DNA from: an uncultured Collinsella sp.
Lineage (GTDB): Bacteria > Actinomycetota > Coriobacteriia > Coriobacteriales > Coriobacteriaceae
Reading direction: 5' to 3'
NCBI GenBank assembly: GCA_902494345.1
Contig: CABUSV010000020.1
Coordinates: 1-38,431, forward strand
DNA length: 38,431 bases
Both the position numbers and the translations under genes were made by a program. The notes beneath the pieces are model-generated. The model did no database searches. It had not been told where the DNA came from and saw nothing but the letters and a program-made list of their open reading frames with translations. Of the stretch, positions 24,352-33,242 are shown piece after piece. Every line of letters begins with the position of its first letter. The stretch's first letter is position 1.

Positions 24352-25152
24352 ATGGCAGCACGTGCGGACAAAGTTTCGCGTGTCGACCATGATGGAGTTA
24401 CGTTGGTGGAAGGCGCGACATCCGATGTTCGCTTTGCCTTCACCGAGCGCGCCGGTGGTGTTTCCGAAGATGCGTACTCCTCACTCAACTTGGGCTCGCA
24501 TGTTGGCGATGATCCCTTTGCTGTTCAAGAAAATCGTCGTCGCGCGCTCGAGGCTATGGGTGCCGCCGAGTGCGAGCACAACCTGCTCGTTCCCAATCAG
24601 GTCCATGGTGACCATATCGTTGCGGTGACCTCGAACGGCGCCGATGACCTTGAGAACGTCCGCGAGCAGATTGCCGAGGGCTGCGATGCCATCGTCTGTA
24701 CGGCGCATAACGTACCCGTGCTGCTCTGCTTTGCCGACTGCGTTCCCGTGGTGCTGGTGGCCCCTGGCGGATTTGCCGTGGTGCACTCCGGTTGGAAGGG
24801 CACGATTGCACGCATTTCCGCCAAGGCGTGCCAGGCGCTTTGCGATGCTGCCGGTTGCGATGCGAGCGGCGTTTCCGCCTATATCGGCCCCCATATCTTG
24901 GGTGACGAATATGAGGTATCCCAGGAACTCATGGATCGCTTTGCCGCCGAGTTCTCTTGCATCGATGCGAGTACCTCTCGCATGCTCGATCTTTCCGCTG
25001 CCATTCGCGAGGCGCTGGTAGATGTCGGTGTCGACGCGGATAATATCGTGGATACCCAGCTTTCGACCGTGCGTCAGAACGACCGCTTTTATTCCTACCG
25101 TAACGAGGGCGGCACCTGTGGGCGCCATGCTGCGATCGGCGTGATGCTATGA
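24352..25152 (+). CDS. pgeF: Purine nucleoside phosphorylase / multicopper-oxidase-like PgeF (YlmD)
   Basis: The 266-residue protein belongs to the YfiH/YlmD/DUF152 family, which are zinc enzymes acting on purine nucleosides (older name: laccase-domain or polyphenol oxidase). The metal site residues are visible: NQVHGD near residue 84, CFADCVP near 127 and VHSGWKG near 145. ATG 24352 follows AGGAGG by 8 nt. In Gram-positives ylmD follows ftsZ, as here. Its stop overlaps the pstS start (ATGA), so this gene and the phosphate transporter genes are translated together. Confidence 0.88.
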   Translation: MAARADKVSRVDHDGVTLVEGATSDVRFAFTERAGGVSEDAYSSLNLGSHVGDDPFAVQENRRRALEAMGAAECEHNLLVPNQVHGDHIVAVTSNGADDLENVREQIAEGCDAIVCTAHNVPVLLCFADCVPVVLVAPGGFAVVHSGWKGTIARISAKACQALCDAAGCDASGVSAYIGPHILGDEYEVSQELMDRFAAEFSCIDASTSRMLDLSAAIREALVDVGVDADNIVDTQLSTVRQNDRFYSYRNEGGTCGRHAAIGVML

Positions 25153-25985
25153 GAAAGATCGTATCGGTCCTGAGCGCCGCTGTGCTTACGCTTACGCTGT
25201 GCGCCTGTTCTTCGGGATCTTCTACCTCTTCCATTACCGTCGCCGGCTCCACGACCTGCCTTCCTATCGCCGAGATTGCGGCCGAGGGCTTTAAGGAGGA
25301 GACCGGCATCGACGTGCTCGTTTCCGGTTTGGGTTCTTCTGCTGGCATCGAGGCCGTCAGCGCCGGCACGGCCGATATCGCCAGCTCCTCCCGTGGACTC
25401 AATGCCGACGAACAGGATCTGGGCCTGACTCCCATCGTCATTGCCCACGACGGTATCGCGGTCATCGTGAACGACGATAACCCGGTCGATAACCTCTCGA
25501 CCGAGCAGCTCCGCGATATTTACGCCGGCAAGATCACCAACTGGAAAGAAGTCGGTGGCGAGGACCTGAGGATTCAGGTTATCAACCGAGATGAGGCGTC
25601 CGGCACGCGTGAGGCCTTCCGTACCATCGTGATGGACGGCACGCCGTTCGATCGCCGCTCGGCCGTTCTTTCGGGCACGGGCCAGGTGCGCGACGTGGTA
25701 TCTCGTTCGCGCGGTGCCATTGGCTACATTTCGCTGGGCTTCGTCGATAGCCTCAACGCCAAGACCTCGGTCAAGGCCGTCTCGGTCAATCATGTTGAGG
25801 CGTCCGAGAAGACGGTCGCGAGCGGCGGCTATCCCATCTCGCGCGACCTTTACTTCTTTGTGAAGGGTGCTCCTTCGCAGCAGGCGCAGGATTACATCGA
25901 CTACGTGACGTCCGAAAAGATGGACAAGCAGATTCGCGAGGCGGGCTTTATTCCCGTCACCAACGACGAGAAGGGGAGTGAGTAG
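25149..25985 (+). CDS. pstS: Phosphate-binding lipoprotein PstS
   Basis: The 278-residue protein has a lipoprotein signal: Lys/Arg start, hydrophobic core, then the lipobox LCAC with predicted lipidated Cys20. It continues with a PBP-like domain typical of phosphate binding: VAGSTTCLP near the mature N-terminus, ASSSRGLN, and RDEASGTREAF near 143-153, which contact phosphate in this family. It captures phosphate outside the membrane for PstCAB. It overlaps pgeF by 4 nt and is followed after 1 nt by pstC. Confidence 0.93.
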   Translation: MRKIVSVLSAAVLTLTLCACSSGSSTSSITVAGSTTCLPIAEIAAEGFKEETGIDVLVSGLGSSAGIEAVSAGTADIASSSRGLNADEQDLGLTPIVIAHDGIAVIVNDDNPVDNLSTEQLRDIYAGKITNWKEVGGEDLRIQVINRDEASGTREAFRTIVMDGTPFDRRSAVLSGTGQVRDVVSRSRGAIGYISLGFVDSLNAKTSVKAVSVNHVEASEKTVASGGYPISRDLYFFVKGAPSQQAQDYIDYVTSEKMDKQIREAGFIPVTNDEKGSE

Positions 25986-25986
25986 C

Positions 25987-26913
25987 ATGGAAGCACAGGA
26001 AAACTCCCAGACTGAGCAGAATGCTCAGGCACCCAAGAAGCGCGAGCTGGCGCTCGTATCGCGCAGTACCTATATCAAGGAGAAGGCGCTGCAGTGGATC
26101 TTCTTTGCCTGCGCGTTCTTGGCGGTCGTTACCGTCATCCTGATTTTTGTCTTTACCACGTACTCGGCGCTGCCCGTCTTTACCGACATCGGTCTGGCGG
26201 ACTTCTTTAGCTTTACGTGGGCGCCCTCTGAGGGCCACTACGGCATCATGTCGCTGCTTGCCGGCTCAGGTCTGGTGACCGTCGGTGCGCTCGCCATGGG
26301 CGTGCCGCTAGGTGTGGGCACGGCCGTGTACCTGGTCGAGATCGCCGGCAAGCGCGTGCGCAAGCTTATCAGCCCCGCCGTTGACCTGTTGGCCGGCATC
26401 CCTTCTATCATCTATGGCTTCTTTGGAATGATCATCATCCGTCCGTTTATCGCGCAACTGACCGGTGGTCTTGGTTTTGGTGCGCTGACGGCGTGGTTCG
26501 TGCTTGCCATCATGATCGTTCCTACCATCACCACACTCACCATCGATGCCCTCAATTCCATTCCCATGGGCATTCGCGAGGCATCGTATGCCATGGGCGC
26601 CACCAAGTGGCAGACCATCTATAAGGTCGTGCTACCTGCCGCTAAGCTGGGTATCGTGGATGCCATCGTGCTGGGTATGGGCCGTGCCATCGGAGAGACC
26701 ATGGCCGTGCTCATGGTCGTGGGTAATGCCCCGGTTATTCCCGACAGCATTGCGAGCCCTATCTCGACGCTCACGAGCCAGATCGCACTCGACATGAGCT
26801 ATTCCTCGGGTCTGCACCGCTCGGCGCTGTTCGGCATGGGCGTGGTCCTGTTTATCATCTCCGCCACGCTGGTGGGCATCGTCCGTCTGATTTCCAAGAA
26901 GAAGAGGGGGTAG
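25987..26913 (+). CDS. pstC: Phosphate ABC transporter permease PstC
   Basis: The 308-residue permease has six expected membrane helices. The cytoplasmic EAA loop, which docks PstB, appears as REASYAMGATKWQTIYKVVLPAAK. The N-terminal ~40 residues are hydrophilic. ATG 25987 starts one base after pstS, with AAGGGGAG inside pstS; a GTG at 25978 in frame is less likely. It pairs with PstA to form the channel. Confidence 0.93.
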   Translation: MEAQENSQTEQNAQAPKKRELALVSRSTYIKEKALQWIFFACAFLAVVTVILIFVFTTYSALPVFTDIGLADFFSFTWAPSEGHYGIMSLLAGSGLVTVGALAMGVPLGVGTAVYLVEIAGKRVRKLISPAVDLLAGIPSIIYGFFGMIIIRPFIAQLTGGLGFGALTAWFVLAIMIVPTITTLTIDALNSIPMGIREASYAMGATKWQTIYKVVLPAAKLGIVDAIVLGMGRAIGETMAVLMVVGNAPVIPDSIASPISTLTSQIALDMSYSSGLHRSALFGMGVVLFIISATLVGIVRLISKKKRG

Positions 26914-26916
26914 GCT

Positions 26917-27822
26917 ATGTCCGATTCCGTTGACACGACGGTCGATACGACCTCGTCGCGCGAGCGCATCAAGCGTGCCCTTTCCCACGGCAAGAAGGGC
27001 CGCATCAACAAGGACCTGTCCAACAAGATCATGCTTGGCGTGTTCCGTGCCGCGGCATACATCACCACGCTGGTGCTGGTCGCTATCATCGCCTACGTGG
27101 TCATTAACGGCCTGCCGCATATCTCACTCGACTTTATCTTCGGTTGGCCCCAGGGCGTCAACGCCGAGGGCGGAATTTGGCCCACAATCGTCTCGACCGT
27201 CTATGTGACGGCACTCGCCATGCTTATCTGCACGCCGATCGCTGTGCTGGCAGCCGTCTATCTGGCCGAGTACGCCAAGCAGGGCAAGGTCGTCGAGCTC
27301 ATTCGCTACGCTGCTGACGCTTTGGCCTCGGTGCCCTCCATCGTTATGGGCCTGTTTGGCTACGCCTTGTTTGTCGAGGCTATGGGTCTGGGCCTTTCGA
27401 TGGTCTCGGCCGCCCTGGCACTCGCGCTCTTGATGCTTCCCATCGTCATGCGCACCACCGAAGAGGCCATTCGCGCCGTTCCGCGCTATATCCGGTGGGG
27501 TGCGTACGGCCTGGGCGCCACCAAGTGGCAGGTCGTCTCCAAGATCGTGCTTCCTTCTGCCTTTGGCCGTATTGCCACGGGTATCGTCCTCGCCATCGGC
27601 CGTGCCATTGGCGAGACCGCGGTGGTGCTCTACACCATGGGCCAGGCCATCAATCTACCTATTTCGCCGCTCGATTCCGGCCGCCCCATGACGGTTCACC
27701 TGTACCTGCTTGCCAACGACGGCATCAACATGAACGCAGCCTATGGCACCGCGCTCTTGCTGATGGTGATCATTCTGGCCTTCAACCTGTTTGCGCGCTT
27801 CCTGTCGCGCAAGCGTCGCTAG
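26917..27822 (+). CDS. pstA: Phosphate ABC transporter permease PstA
   Basis: The 301-residue permease with six membrane helices has the EAA-type loop WGAYGLGATKWQVVSKIVLP and the PstA-type RAIGETAVVLYTMGQA. ATG 26917 follows AAGAGGGGG, 3 nt after pstC. The N-terminal ~40 residues are Arg/Lys/Ser-rich and lie in the cytoplasm. It forms the channel with PstC. Confidence 0.93.
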   Translation: MSDSVDTTVDTTSSRERIKRALSHGKKGRINKDLSNKIMLGVFRAAAYITTLVLVAIIAYVVINGLPHISLDFIFGWPQGVNAEGGIWPTIVSTVYVTALAMLICTPIAVLAAVYLAEYAKQGKVVELIRYAADALASVPSIVMGLFGYALFVEAMGLGLSMVSAALALALLMLPIVMRTTEEAIRAVPRYIRWGAYGLGATKWQVVSKIVLPSAFGRIATGIVLAIGRAIGETAVVLYTMGQAINLPISPLDSGRPMTVHLYLLANDGINMNAAYGTALLLMVIILAFNLFARFLSRKRR

Positions 27823-27834
27823 TTAAGGAGTCCC

Positions 27835-28638
<804 letters not shown>

Positions 28639-28730
28639 TCGATGCGACTAGTCCCAAGCCGATCGGACCTGCTCCGGTGCGTATTTACTGTGCGGGCGGC
28701 ATGACCGCACCCAACTGATTGGAGTGAACC

Positions 28731-29588
28731 ATGCGCAAACTGTTTTCCCGTCAGCTCATCGAGGCCCGTCACGAGATGCTGAGCATCTACGAGGCCGTCG
28801 ATTTGGCCCTCCACGATGCCGTGAAGGCCTATGTGACCGACGACCGCAAGCTCGCCACCAAGACCAAGAAGCGCACGCTTTCGATTGACGCGCGCTGCGC
28901 CAACCTGGAGGCCGTCTGCTACAACCTGATCGCCACGCAGTCGCCGGTCGCCTCCGACTTCCGCCTGCTTCAGACGATTATCTATGTCGACTTTAACCTG
29001 CAGCGCATGACCGATAAGGTCCGTCAGATCTGCCGCGCCACGCGTCATATGGTCAAGGCCGACATCTCGCTGCCCAAGGAGCTTGTCGGCACGGTCGAGG
29101 CCGAGGCTGAGGCCGTCTACCAGGTGCTGGGCTCTTCGCTTTCCGCGCTCGTCACCAACGACATGTCCATCATCTGCAACCTGGCCGTCGAGGACGAGCC
29201 GGTGCATGTGGCGTACGAGAAGTTCTTCCGCACCTTTAACCGCATGGACACGGGCGATTTTATGGACGACGACAGCAACTATGACGACCTGCGCCGCGCC
29301 ATCATGGTTTCGCGCTACCTCGATCGCATCGCTTCGATTTCCATCGATGCCGCCTGCCGTCTGACCTTCCTGCTGACTGGTCAGCGCATGAATGCCGGCG
29401 ATATCGCCCGCACTGATGAGGATGAGCTCGAGAGCATGCGCGTGCCTTCGGGCGAGGGTGTTATCATGAGGCCCGCTGTCGACGCTCGCTACGTTGCCAA
29501 GGTGCCCGCTAACGAGGTCAGCGAGGGTCTTCGCTACCTGCTCGATCATCTTGAGGATGAGGACGATGGCGAGGACGACGAGGAGTAA
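28731..29588 (+). CDS. phoU: PhoU-like phosphate regulator with C-terminal extension
   Basis: The 285-residue protein is mainly helical and its first ~220 residues follow the two-repeat PhoU pattern (SDFRLLQTIIYVDFNLQRMTD, later RRAIMVSRYLDRIASISIDA). It is longer than usual PhoU (about 215-220) through an extra ~65 residues ending in an acidic run. The metal-ligand motif is altered in the second repeat (LDRIAS where ERIAD is usual). PhoU normally damps phosphate signalling and PstSCAB uptake. It is the last gene of the pst group, 92 nt after pstB, with its own GGAG site. Confidence 0.85.
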   Translation: MRKLFSRQLIEARHEMLSIYEAVDLALHDAVKAYVTDDRKLATKTKKRTLSIDARCANLEAVCYNLIATQSPVASDFRLLQTIIYVDFNLQRMTDKVRQICRATRHMVKADISLPKELVGTVEAEAEAVYQVLGSSLSALVTNDMSIICNLAVEDEPVHVAYEKFFRTFNRMDTGDFMDDDSNYDDLRRAIMVSRYLDRIASISIDAACRLTFLLTGQRMNAGDIARTDEDELESMRVPSGEGVIMRPAVDARYVAKVPANEVSEGLRYLLDHLEDEDDGEDDEE

Positions 29589-29626
29589 GTAACCCCGTTC
29601 GTCGAAAGATTGTAAATACCTAAGTG

Positions 29627-29660
29627 AGCGCGGCCTTGCACATGCGGGGCCGCGCTCTTG
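29627..29660 (+). terminator. Terminator after phoU
   Basis: A perfect 10-bp stem, GAGCGCGGCC with GGCCGCGCTC (29627-29636 and 29649-29658), is followed by only TT, then GCGTT. Strong stem, weak T-run. Confidence 0.6.
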
Positions 29661-29707
29661 CGTTAGCATGGGACTACTTGTTTGGCTGTCAGCGGAGGCG
29701 ATTAGCA

Positions 29708-30445
29708 ATGGATAACTATTTGGACTTGATGCGCGCTCGCCGCGAGCAGATTCTGGAACGTTTTTATGCGGCGCTCGATCGCGCAGGCCGTCCCCACGAC
29801 GCCGCGAGCCTCATTGCCGTGTCCAAGACCGTTGGTGTCGATGAGACCGTTGCCGCCATTCAGGCGGGGTATCGCCATTTTGCCGAGAACCGCCCGCAGG
29901 AGCTGGTTCGCAAGCTCACGGGTCTGGCGGAGCATCCGGAGCTGCCCGAGGTGCGCTTCGATATGATCGGCAACCTGCAGACCAATAAGATCAATGCGGT
30001 GCTGGGCTCAGCCGAGCTGATTCACTCGGTGGGTTCGCTGCATCTGGCGCAGGCGATCTCGAGCCGTGCTGTCCGCAAGATTGAGGCAGGCGAGCTCGCC
30101 GGCCCCCAGCGTGTGCTCATTGAGGTCAATGTGAGTGGTGAGGAGTCGAAGGGAGGCTTTTCGCCCGATGAGATTCGCGCCGCCGCGGGTGAGCTTGCGG
30201 AACTTGAGGGAATTTGCGTGCAGGGGCTTATGACTATGGCGCCCCGGGGGAATAAGGATGTGGCACGCCGCACCTTTGCGGGGCTTCGTGAGCTGAGGGA
30301 TGAGCTGGAGGCGGCGCATCCCGATTTGAACCTGCCTGAGCTTTCCTGCGGCATGAGCGAGGACTTTGAGCCTGCCCTTGAGGAGGGCTCTACGCTCGTT
30401 CGCCTGGGCAGGGTAGTATTTAGCCCGGAGTTTGCAGTAAAATAA
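29708..30445 (+). CDS. yggS: PLP homeostasis protein YggS (YlmE)
   Basis: The 245-residue protein is a pyridoxal-phosphate binding barrel of the YggS/PLPBP family, which buffers cellular PLP. The cofactor Lys lies in AVSKT near residue 41. Also typical are HFAENRPQE, DMIGNLQTNK, EVNVSGEESKGGF, GLMTMAP and LSCGMSEDFEPAL. ATG 29708 follows CGGAGG; upstream in-frame starts lack a site. In other Gram-positives ylmE sits between ylmD and sepF; here the pst genes lie between it and ylmD. Confidence 0.93.
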   Translation: MDNYLDLMRARREQILERFYAALDRAGRPHDAASLIAVSKTVGVDETVAAIQAGYRHFAENRPQELVRKLTGLAEHPELPEVRFDMIGNLQTNKINAVLGSAELIHSVGSLHLAQAISSRAVRKIEAGELAGPQRVLIEVNVSGEESKGGFSPDEIRAAAGELAELEGICVQGLMTMAPRGNKDVARRTFAGLRELRDELEAAHPDLNLPELSCGMSEDFEPALEEGSTLVRLGRVVFSPEFAVK

Positions 30446-30505
30446 GGCTCTGAAGTGCGCACTGATTATCGGGGCGCCTGCACTAAACCGCGAGAGGACA
30501 CAACC

Positions 30506-31228
30506 ATGGGCTTCCTTGACGAGATTAAAAATAAGATGCACCTGGGCGGCCAACAGGGTTACGACCAGGGTTATGGCCAGGACGACGACTACGGCTACGA
30601 TGACGGCTACGACGATGGCTATCAGGGCAACGGCTACAGCGGTGCTTCGGGCGAGGGCTTCTACACCCAAGACGAGCCGAGCAACGGCCTGCTTGGTCAG
30701 ACGCGCCGCGGTGAAGCTGAGTCGGTTGCCGTGTATACGCGCTCCGGTCAGCTGGTCGGCGATGACTCCCGCCATGCCACGACGTATAACCCGCCTTCGC
30801 GCTCGCAGGACAGTGTTGCGAGCGGTTATCGTCCTGGTGCCTATGACACGCCGTCTAGCTACGCCGAGAACACCCGCGCCCGTGCCGCCGCTGCGCCCGC
30901 GCCTGCACCGAGCGATGCCTCGGCCTATGCGAGCAATATCATCAACGCCACACCGCAGCTGCCGGCCTATGTCCTGCGCCCCGAGAGCTATGACGACGTG
31001 GAGACCGTGGTGCGGCGCGTTCGCACCAAGCAGCCTGTCGCACTGATTTTTGTGGGCGTACGCACCGAAGTTGCCAAGCGCGTCTTGGACTTCTCTTACG
31101 GCTTTGCCTGCGGTCTGGGTGCCACGGTCAAGGAGGTGGGCGACCGCGTGTTCATGGTGCTGCCCGCCGGTTGCGAGGTCAAAGATTCCGATCTCAAGAA
31201 GCTTCGTGCGGACGGCTACCTTAAGTAA
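30506..31228 (+). CDS. sepF: Cell division protein SepF
   Basis: The 240-residue protein begins with a short helix (MGFLDEIKNKM), the expected membrane-binding segment. A Gly/Tyr/Asp-rich low-complexity region follows from about residue 14 to 55, and a flexible Ala/Pro-rich stretch runs to about 150. The SepF core then covers about 155-240 (RPESYDDVETVVRRVR, and VLDFSYGFACG as the dimer/ring segment). SepF bundles FtsZ and anchors it to the membrane, replacing FtsA where that is absent. ATG 30506 follows GAGAGGA. Its stop codon is in frame with yggT, which has no stop between. Confidence 0.93.
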   Translation: MGFLDEIKNKMHLGGQQGYDQGYGQDDDYGYDDGYDDGYQGNGYSGASGEGFYTQDEPSNGLLGQTRRGEAESVAVYTRSGQLVGDDSRHATTYNPPSRSQDSVASGYRPGAYDTPSSYAENTRARAAAAPAPAPSDASAYASNIINATPQLPAYVLRPESYDDVETVVRRVRTKQPVALIFVGVRTEVAKRVLDFSYGFACGLGATVKEVGDRVFMVLPAGCEVKDSDLKKLRADGYLK

Positions 31229-31249
31229 AGACAAGACGAGGAGATTCCC

Positions 31250-31531
31250 ATCAACATCTACACTATCGTCCAGCTGGTCAACACGCTGTTCAACTTCTAT
31301 TCCACGCTTATTGTCGTCTACTGCTTTATGACGTGGATTCCCATGAAGCAGGGTGGTTTGCTTCAGGATATTGCCGCGGTGCTTGATAGCGTGTGCGGTC
31401 CGTGGCTCAACCTGTTCCGTCGTTTCATCCCGCCGATGGGCGGTATCGATTTTTCGCCGGTCGTTGCGATTATTGCGTTGCAGTTGGTGCAGAGGCTGGT
31501 TCTGCAGCTTCTTATAGGTATACTCGTGTAG
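31250..31531 (+). CDS. yggT: YggT-family membrane protein with apparent AUC start
   Basis: The 93-residue YggT (YlmG) protein has two membrane segments (about residues 6-27 and 66-92) around a loop with FMTWIPM and FRRFIPPMGGIDFSPVVA, the family signature. There is no ATG, GTG or TTG in frame between the sepF stop and ATG 31328. Starting at 31328 would cut into the first helix. The best start is ATC 31250, 6 nt after GAGGAG (31238-31243), where an ATG would be expected. The frame is the same as sepF, with only the TAA at 31226-31228 between them. Neighbours (sepF, divIVA) fit YggT's role in division and envelope placement. Confidence 0.85.
   Translation: MNIYTIVQLVNTLFNFYSTLIVVYCFMTWIPMKQGGLLQDIAAVLDSVCGPWLNLFRRFIPPMGGIDFSPVVAIIALQLVQRLVLQLLIGILV
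31519..31524 (+). promoter_or_regulatory. Possible -10 box for divIVA
   Basis: TATACT overlaps the end of yggT, 69 nt before divIVA. The -35 region is poor, so divIVA may instead be read with the genes upstream. Confidence 0.3.
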
Positions 31532-31592
31532 AACTGACTTAGTAACTTACGTCGGGCGTGTAGCGCCGAGGCGATGAAAAAGGAGACTTGTT

Positions 31593-32267
31593 ATGGCTAT
31601 TACCCCTGCAGACATCCAGGCTCAGACTTTCTCTGAGGCCAAGCGTGGCTACGATCCTGCCGAGGTCGACGTCTTCTTGGAGACGCTGTCCTCTGAGGTT
31701 GACGCTATGCTCGCTAAGATCGTCGACCTTAAGGGTCGTCTGACTGCTACCGAGCAGCAGCTTGCCGATGCGCAGGCTCAGCTTGCCCAGGCTCAGGATG
31801 CCCCCGCCCAGGCCGTTCCTGCCGCCCCCGTGGCTGCTCCCGCCCCTGATTTCTCCGCTCAGGAGCGCCAGATTTCCGCTGCCCTGATCGCTGCCCAGCA
31901 GACCGCTGAGACCATCGTCAACGATGCCAATGAGAACGCTGAGCGTATCCGCAACGAGGCTGACGCCAAGGCACGCGAGGTTATCCGCCAGGCTCTGACC
32001 GAGAAGCAGGCCGAGCTCGAGGAGATCGATCGTCTCAAGGCTTCCCGTGAGGAGTTCAAGGCCGAGTACCTCAAGCTCATCCAGCACTTCATGGACGATG
32101 CCCAAAACTCCTTCCCGGCCGACCTCATGGCCTCCACGCCGGTCGGTTCCGCCGCTTCTCCTGCGGTGACTGTTCCCGCCGAGCCGCTGCCCGTCGCTGA
32201 CCCGGTTGTCCCCGTGGCCGATCCCTTCGCCCCGATCGACAACTTCGCTGCCGACGACCTGGACTAA
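31593..32267 (+). CDS. divIVA: DivIVA-domain protein
   Basis: The 224-residue protein starts with the DivIVA membrane-binding and coiled-coil domain: MAITPADIQAQTFSEAKRG, then YDPAEVDVFLETL. Further coiled coil lies at about residues 45-70 and 90-165, separated by an Ala/Pro linker, with a disordered tail rich in Pro, Val and Asp. DivIVA gathers at curved membrane near septa and poles. ATG 31593 follows AAAAAGGAGA. It closes the ylm-type cluster, as in many Gram-positives, and is followed by a strong terminator. Confidence 0.93.
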   Translation: MAITPADIQAQTFSEAKRGYDPAEVDVFLETLSSEVDAMLAKIVDLKGRLTATEQQLADAQAQLAQAQDAPAQAVPAAPVAAPAPDFSAQERQISAALIAAQQTAETIVNDANENAERIRNEADAKAREVIRQALTEKQAELEEIDRLKASREEFKAEYLKLIQHFMDDAQNSFPADLMASTPVGSAASPAVTVPAEPLPVADPVVPVADPFAPIDNFAADDLD

Positions 32268-32293
32268 CATTCGGCCTACAATTTAGTGCCTAG

Positions 32294-32323
32294 AAAGGAC
32301 CCGCAGCTTGCGGGTCCTTTTTT
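32294..32323 (+). terminator. Terminator after divIVA
   Basis: A perfect 12-bp stem (32294-32305 with 32309-32320) with a 3-nt loop runs into TTTTTT. Confidence 0.95.
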
Positions 32324-32348
32324 ATGACTGTACCGGGGCGCGCAACAT

Positions 32349-32386
32349 AAAAAACCGAGCCCTGCACATAGTGGCGCAGAACTCGG
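32349..32386 (-). terminator. Terminator of the nitroreductase gene (minus strand)
   Basis: On the minus strand CCGAG and CTCGG enclose a further TGC/GCA pairing and are followed by six T (32354 down to 32349). It faces the divIVA terminator, as expected between converging genes. Confidence 0.65.
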
Positions 32387-32433
32387 CGAACCGGTGAGCG
32401 GTCAAGGATAGGTTTTAGGGCATGTCCCAAAAT

Positions 32434-32964
32434 CTACTTGAGGAGGAAGTCGGAGAGGGGAATGGTACGGGCCTCGCGATGCTCGGGATCGGCGATGTGG
32501 TCGGCAGGATATCCGCAGACGAGCATGTGATAGGGATAAACGCCTTTGGGCAGGTTGAACTGCTCCTGTGCCACCTCGGGCTTAAAATGGCATACCCAGC
32601 ACGTTCCCAGGCCCTGCTCGGTGGCCTCCATCATCATCTGATCGCACACTATGGACGTATCGATTTCACTGGAATTCATCTGGTCATACGGGCGCACCCA
32701 AGCGTCTTCGGTAACACTACAAATAAGGAAGATGAGCGGAGCGCCAAAGATAGATCCATCACGAGCAAACCGAGGCTGACAAGCAGCAGCCTTCTCCAGA
32801 AGCTCAGGCGTATCCAACACCATCACACGGGTTGGATGATTATTGCAAGCAGAAGGAGCAATACGCCCAGTCTCAACAATGGCATCCACCACAGCCTGCT
32901 CAACAGCCCGAGCCTCAAATTCACGACAAGAATACCGAGCCCGAGCCAGATCAAAATAAGACAT
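32434..32964 (-). CDS. Nitroreductase-family protein
   Basis: The 176-residue protein belongs to the short FMN-dependent nitroreductase family. SCREF (the usual R-x-S-x-R-x-F zone) lies near the N-terminus, GRIAPSACNNHPTRVMVL contacts FMN, and MMMEATEQGLGTCWVCHF fits the family's middle helix. CGYPADH near the end matches the usual GYP. It probably reduces nitro or quinone-like compounds with NAD(P)H; the true substrate is unknown. ATG 32964 (minus strand) follows GGAGG. It is alone, facing divIVA. Confidence 0.85.
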   Translation of the reverse strand: MSYFDLARARYSCREFEARAVEQAVVDAIVETGRIAPSACNNHPTRVMVLDTPELLEKAAACQPRFARDGSIFGAPLIFLICSVTEDAWVRPYDQMNSSEIDTSIVCDQMMMEATEQGLGTCWVCHFKPEVAQEQFNLPKGVYPYHMLVCGYPADHIADPEHREARTIPLSDFLLK

Positions 32965-33048
32965 ACAAGCCCTCCAAATTCAACGAATCAACCCAAAGCA
33001 AAACAAAGGGTACCCAAAGCACCATTCAACCAAACGTTTAAGGCGGCC

Positions 33049-33126
33049 CCAAAGTTCCCAATCGGGTCCAAAGGTCCCGCCAACAAAAGCCTCATCGCTT
33101 TCAAAGTATCAGCCAAAGTTCCCAAT
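33049..33126 (-). repeat. Direct repeats upstream of the nitroreductase
   Basis: ATTGGGAACTTTGG (minus strand) occurs at 33049-33062 and 33113-33126, exact over 14 bases and 64 bp apart. A weaker copy with CCTTTGG is near 33068-33078, and further CTTTGG units lie closer to the gene. These may be binding sites or worn remnants of a duplication. Confidence 0.45.
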
Positions 33127-33138
33127 GGTGGTACGTAA

Positions 33139-33222
33139 GGCGAAGGGCCGGCCACGGTTTACTTTCGAACGACTCTGCAAAGCAGCCGGAGTGAGAAAGC
33201 AAACCGTGGCCGGCCCTTCGCC
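33139..33222. repeat. 22-bp perfect inverted repeat, extended with one mismatch
   Basis: Arms 33139-33160 and 33201-33222 are exact complements. After one A/C mismatch five more base pairs (CTTTC/GAAAG) extend the stem inward. Short outer pairing GGTACGT/ACGTACC also exists. It lies in the gap between the nitroreductase and DUF47 genes. No long T-run follows, so it is not a standard terminator. Confidence 0.7.
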
Positions 33223-33242
33223 GCCGGGACACGTACCCCCAA

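Noticed and set aside
32422..33138. 238-residue plus-strand frame across the nitroreductase and its upstream repeats
   Set aside because: The minus-strand nitroreductase has family motifs and a good start; the plus frame is low in complexity at its end (Pro/Lys/Asn) and has no known domain.
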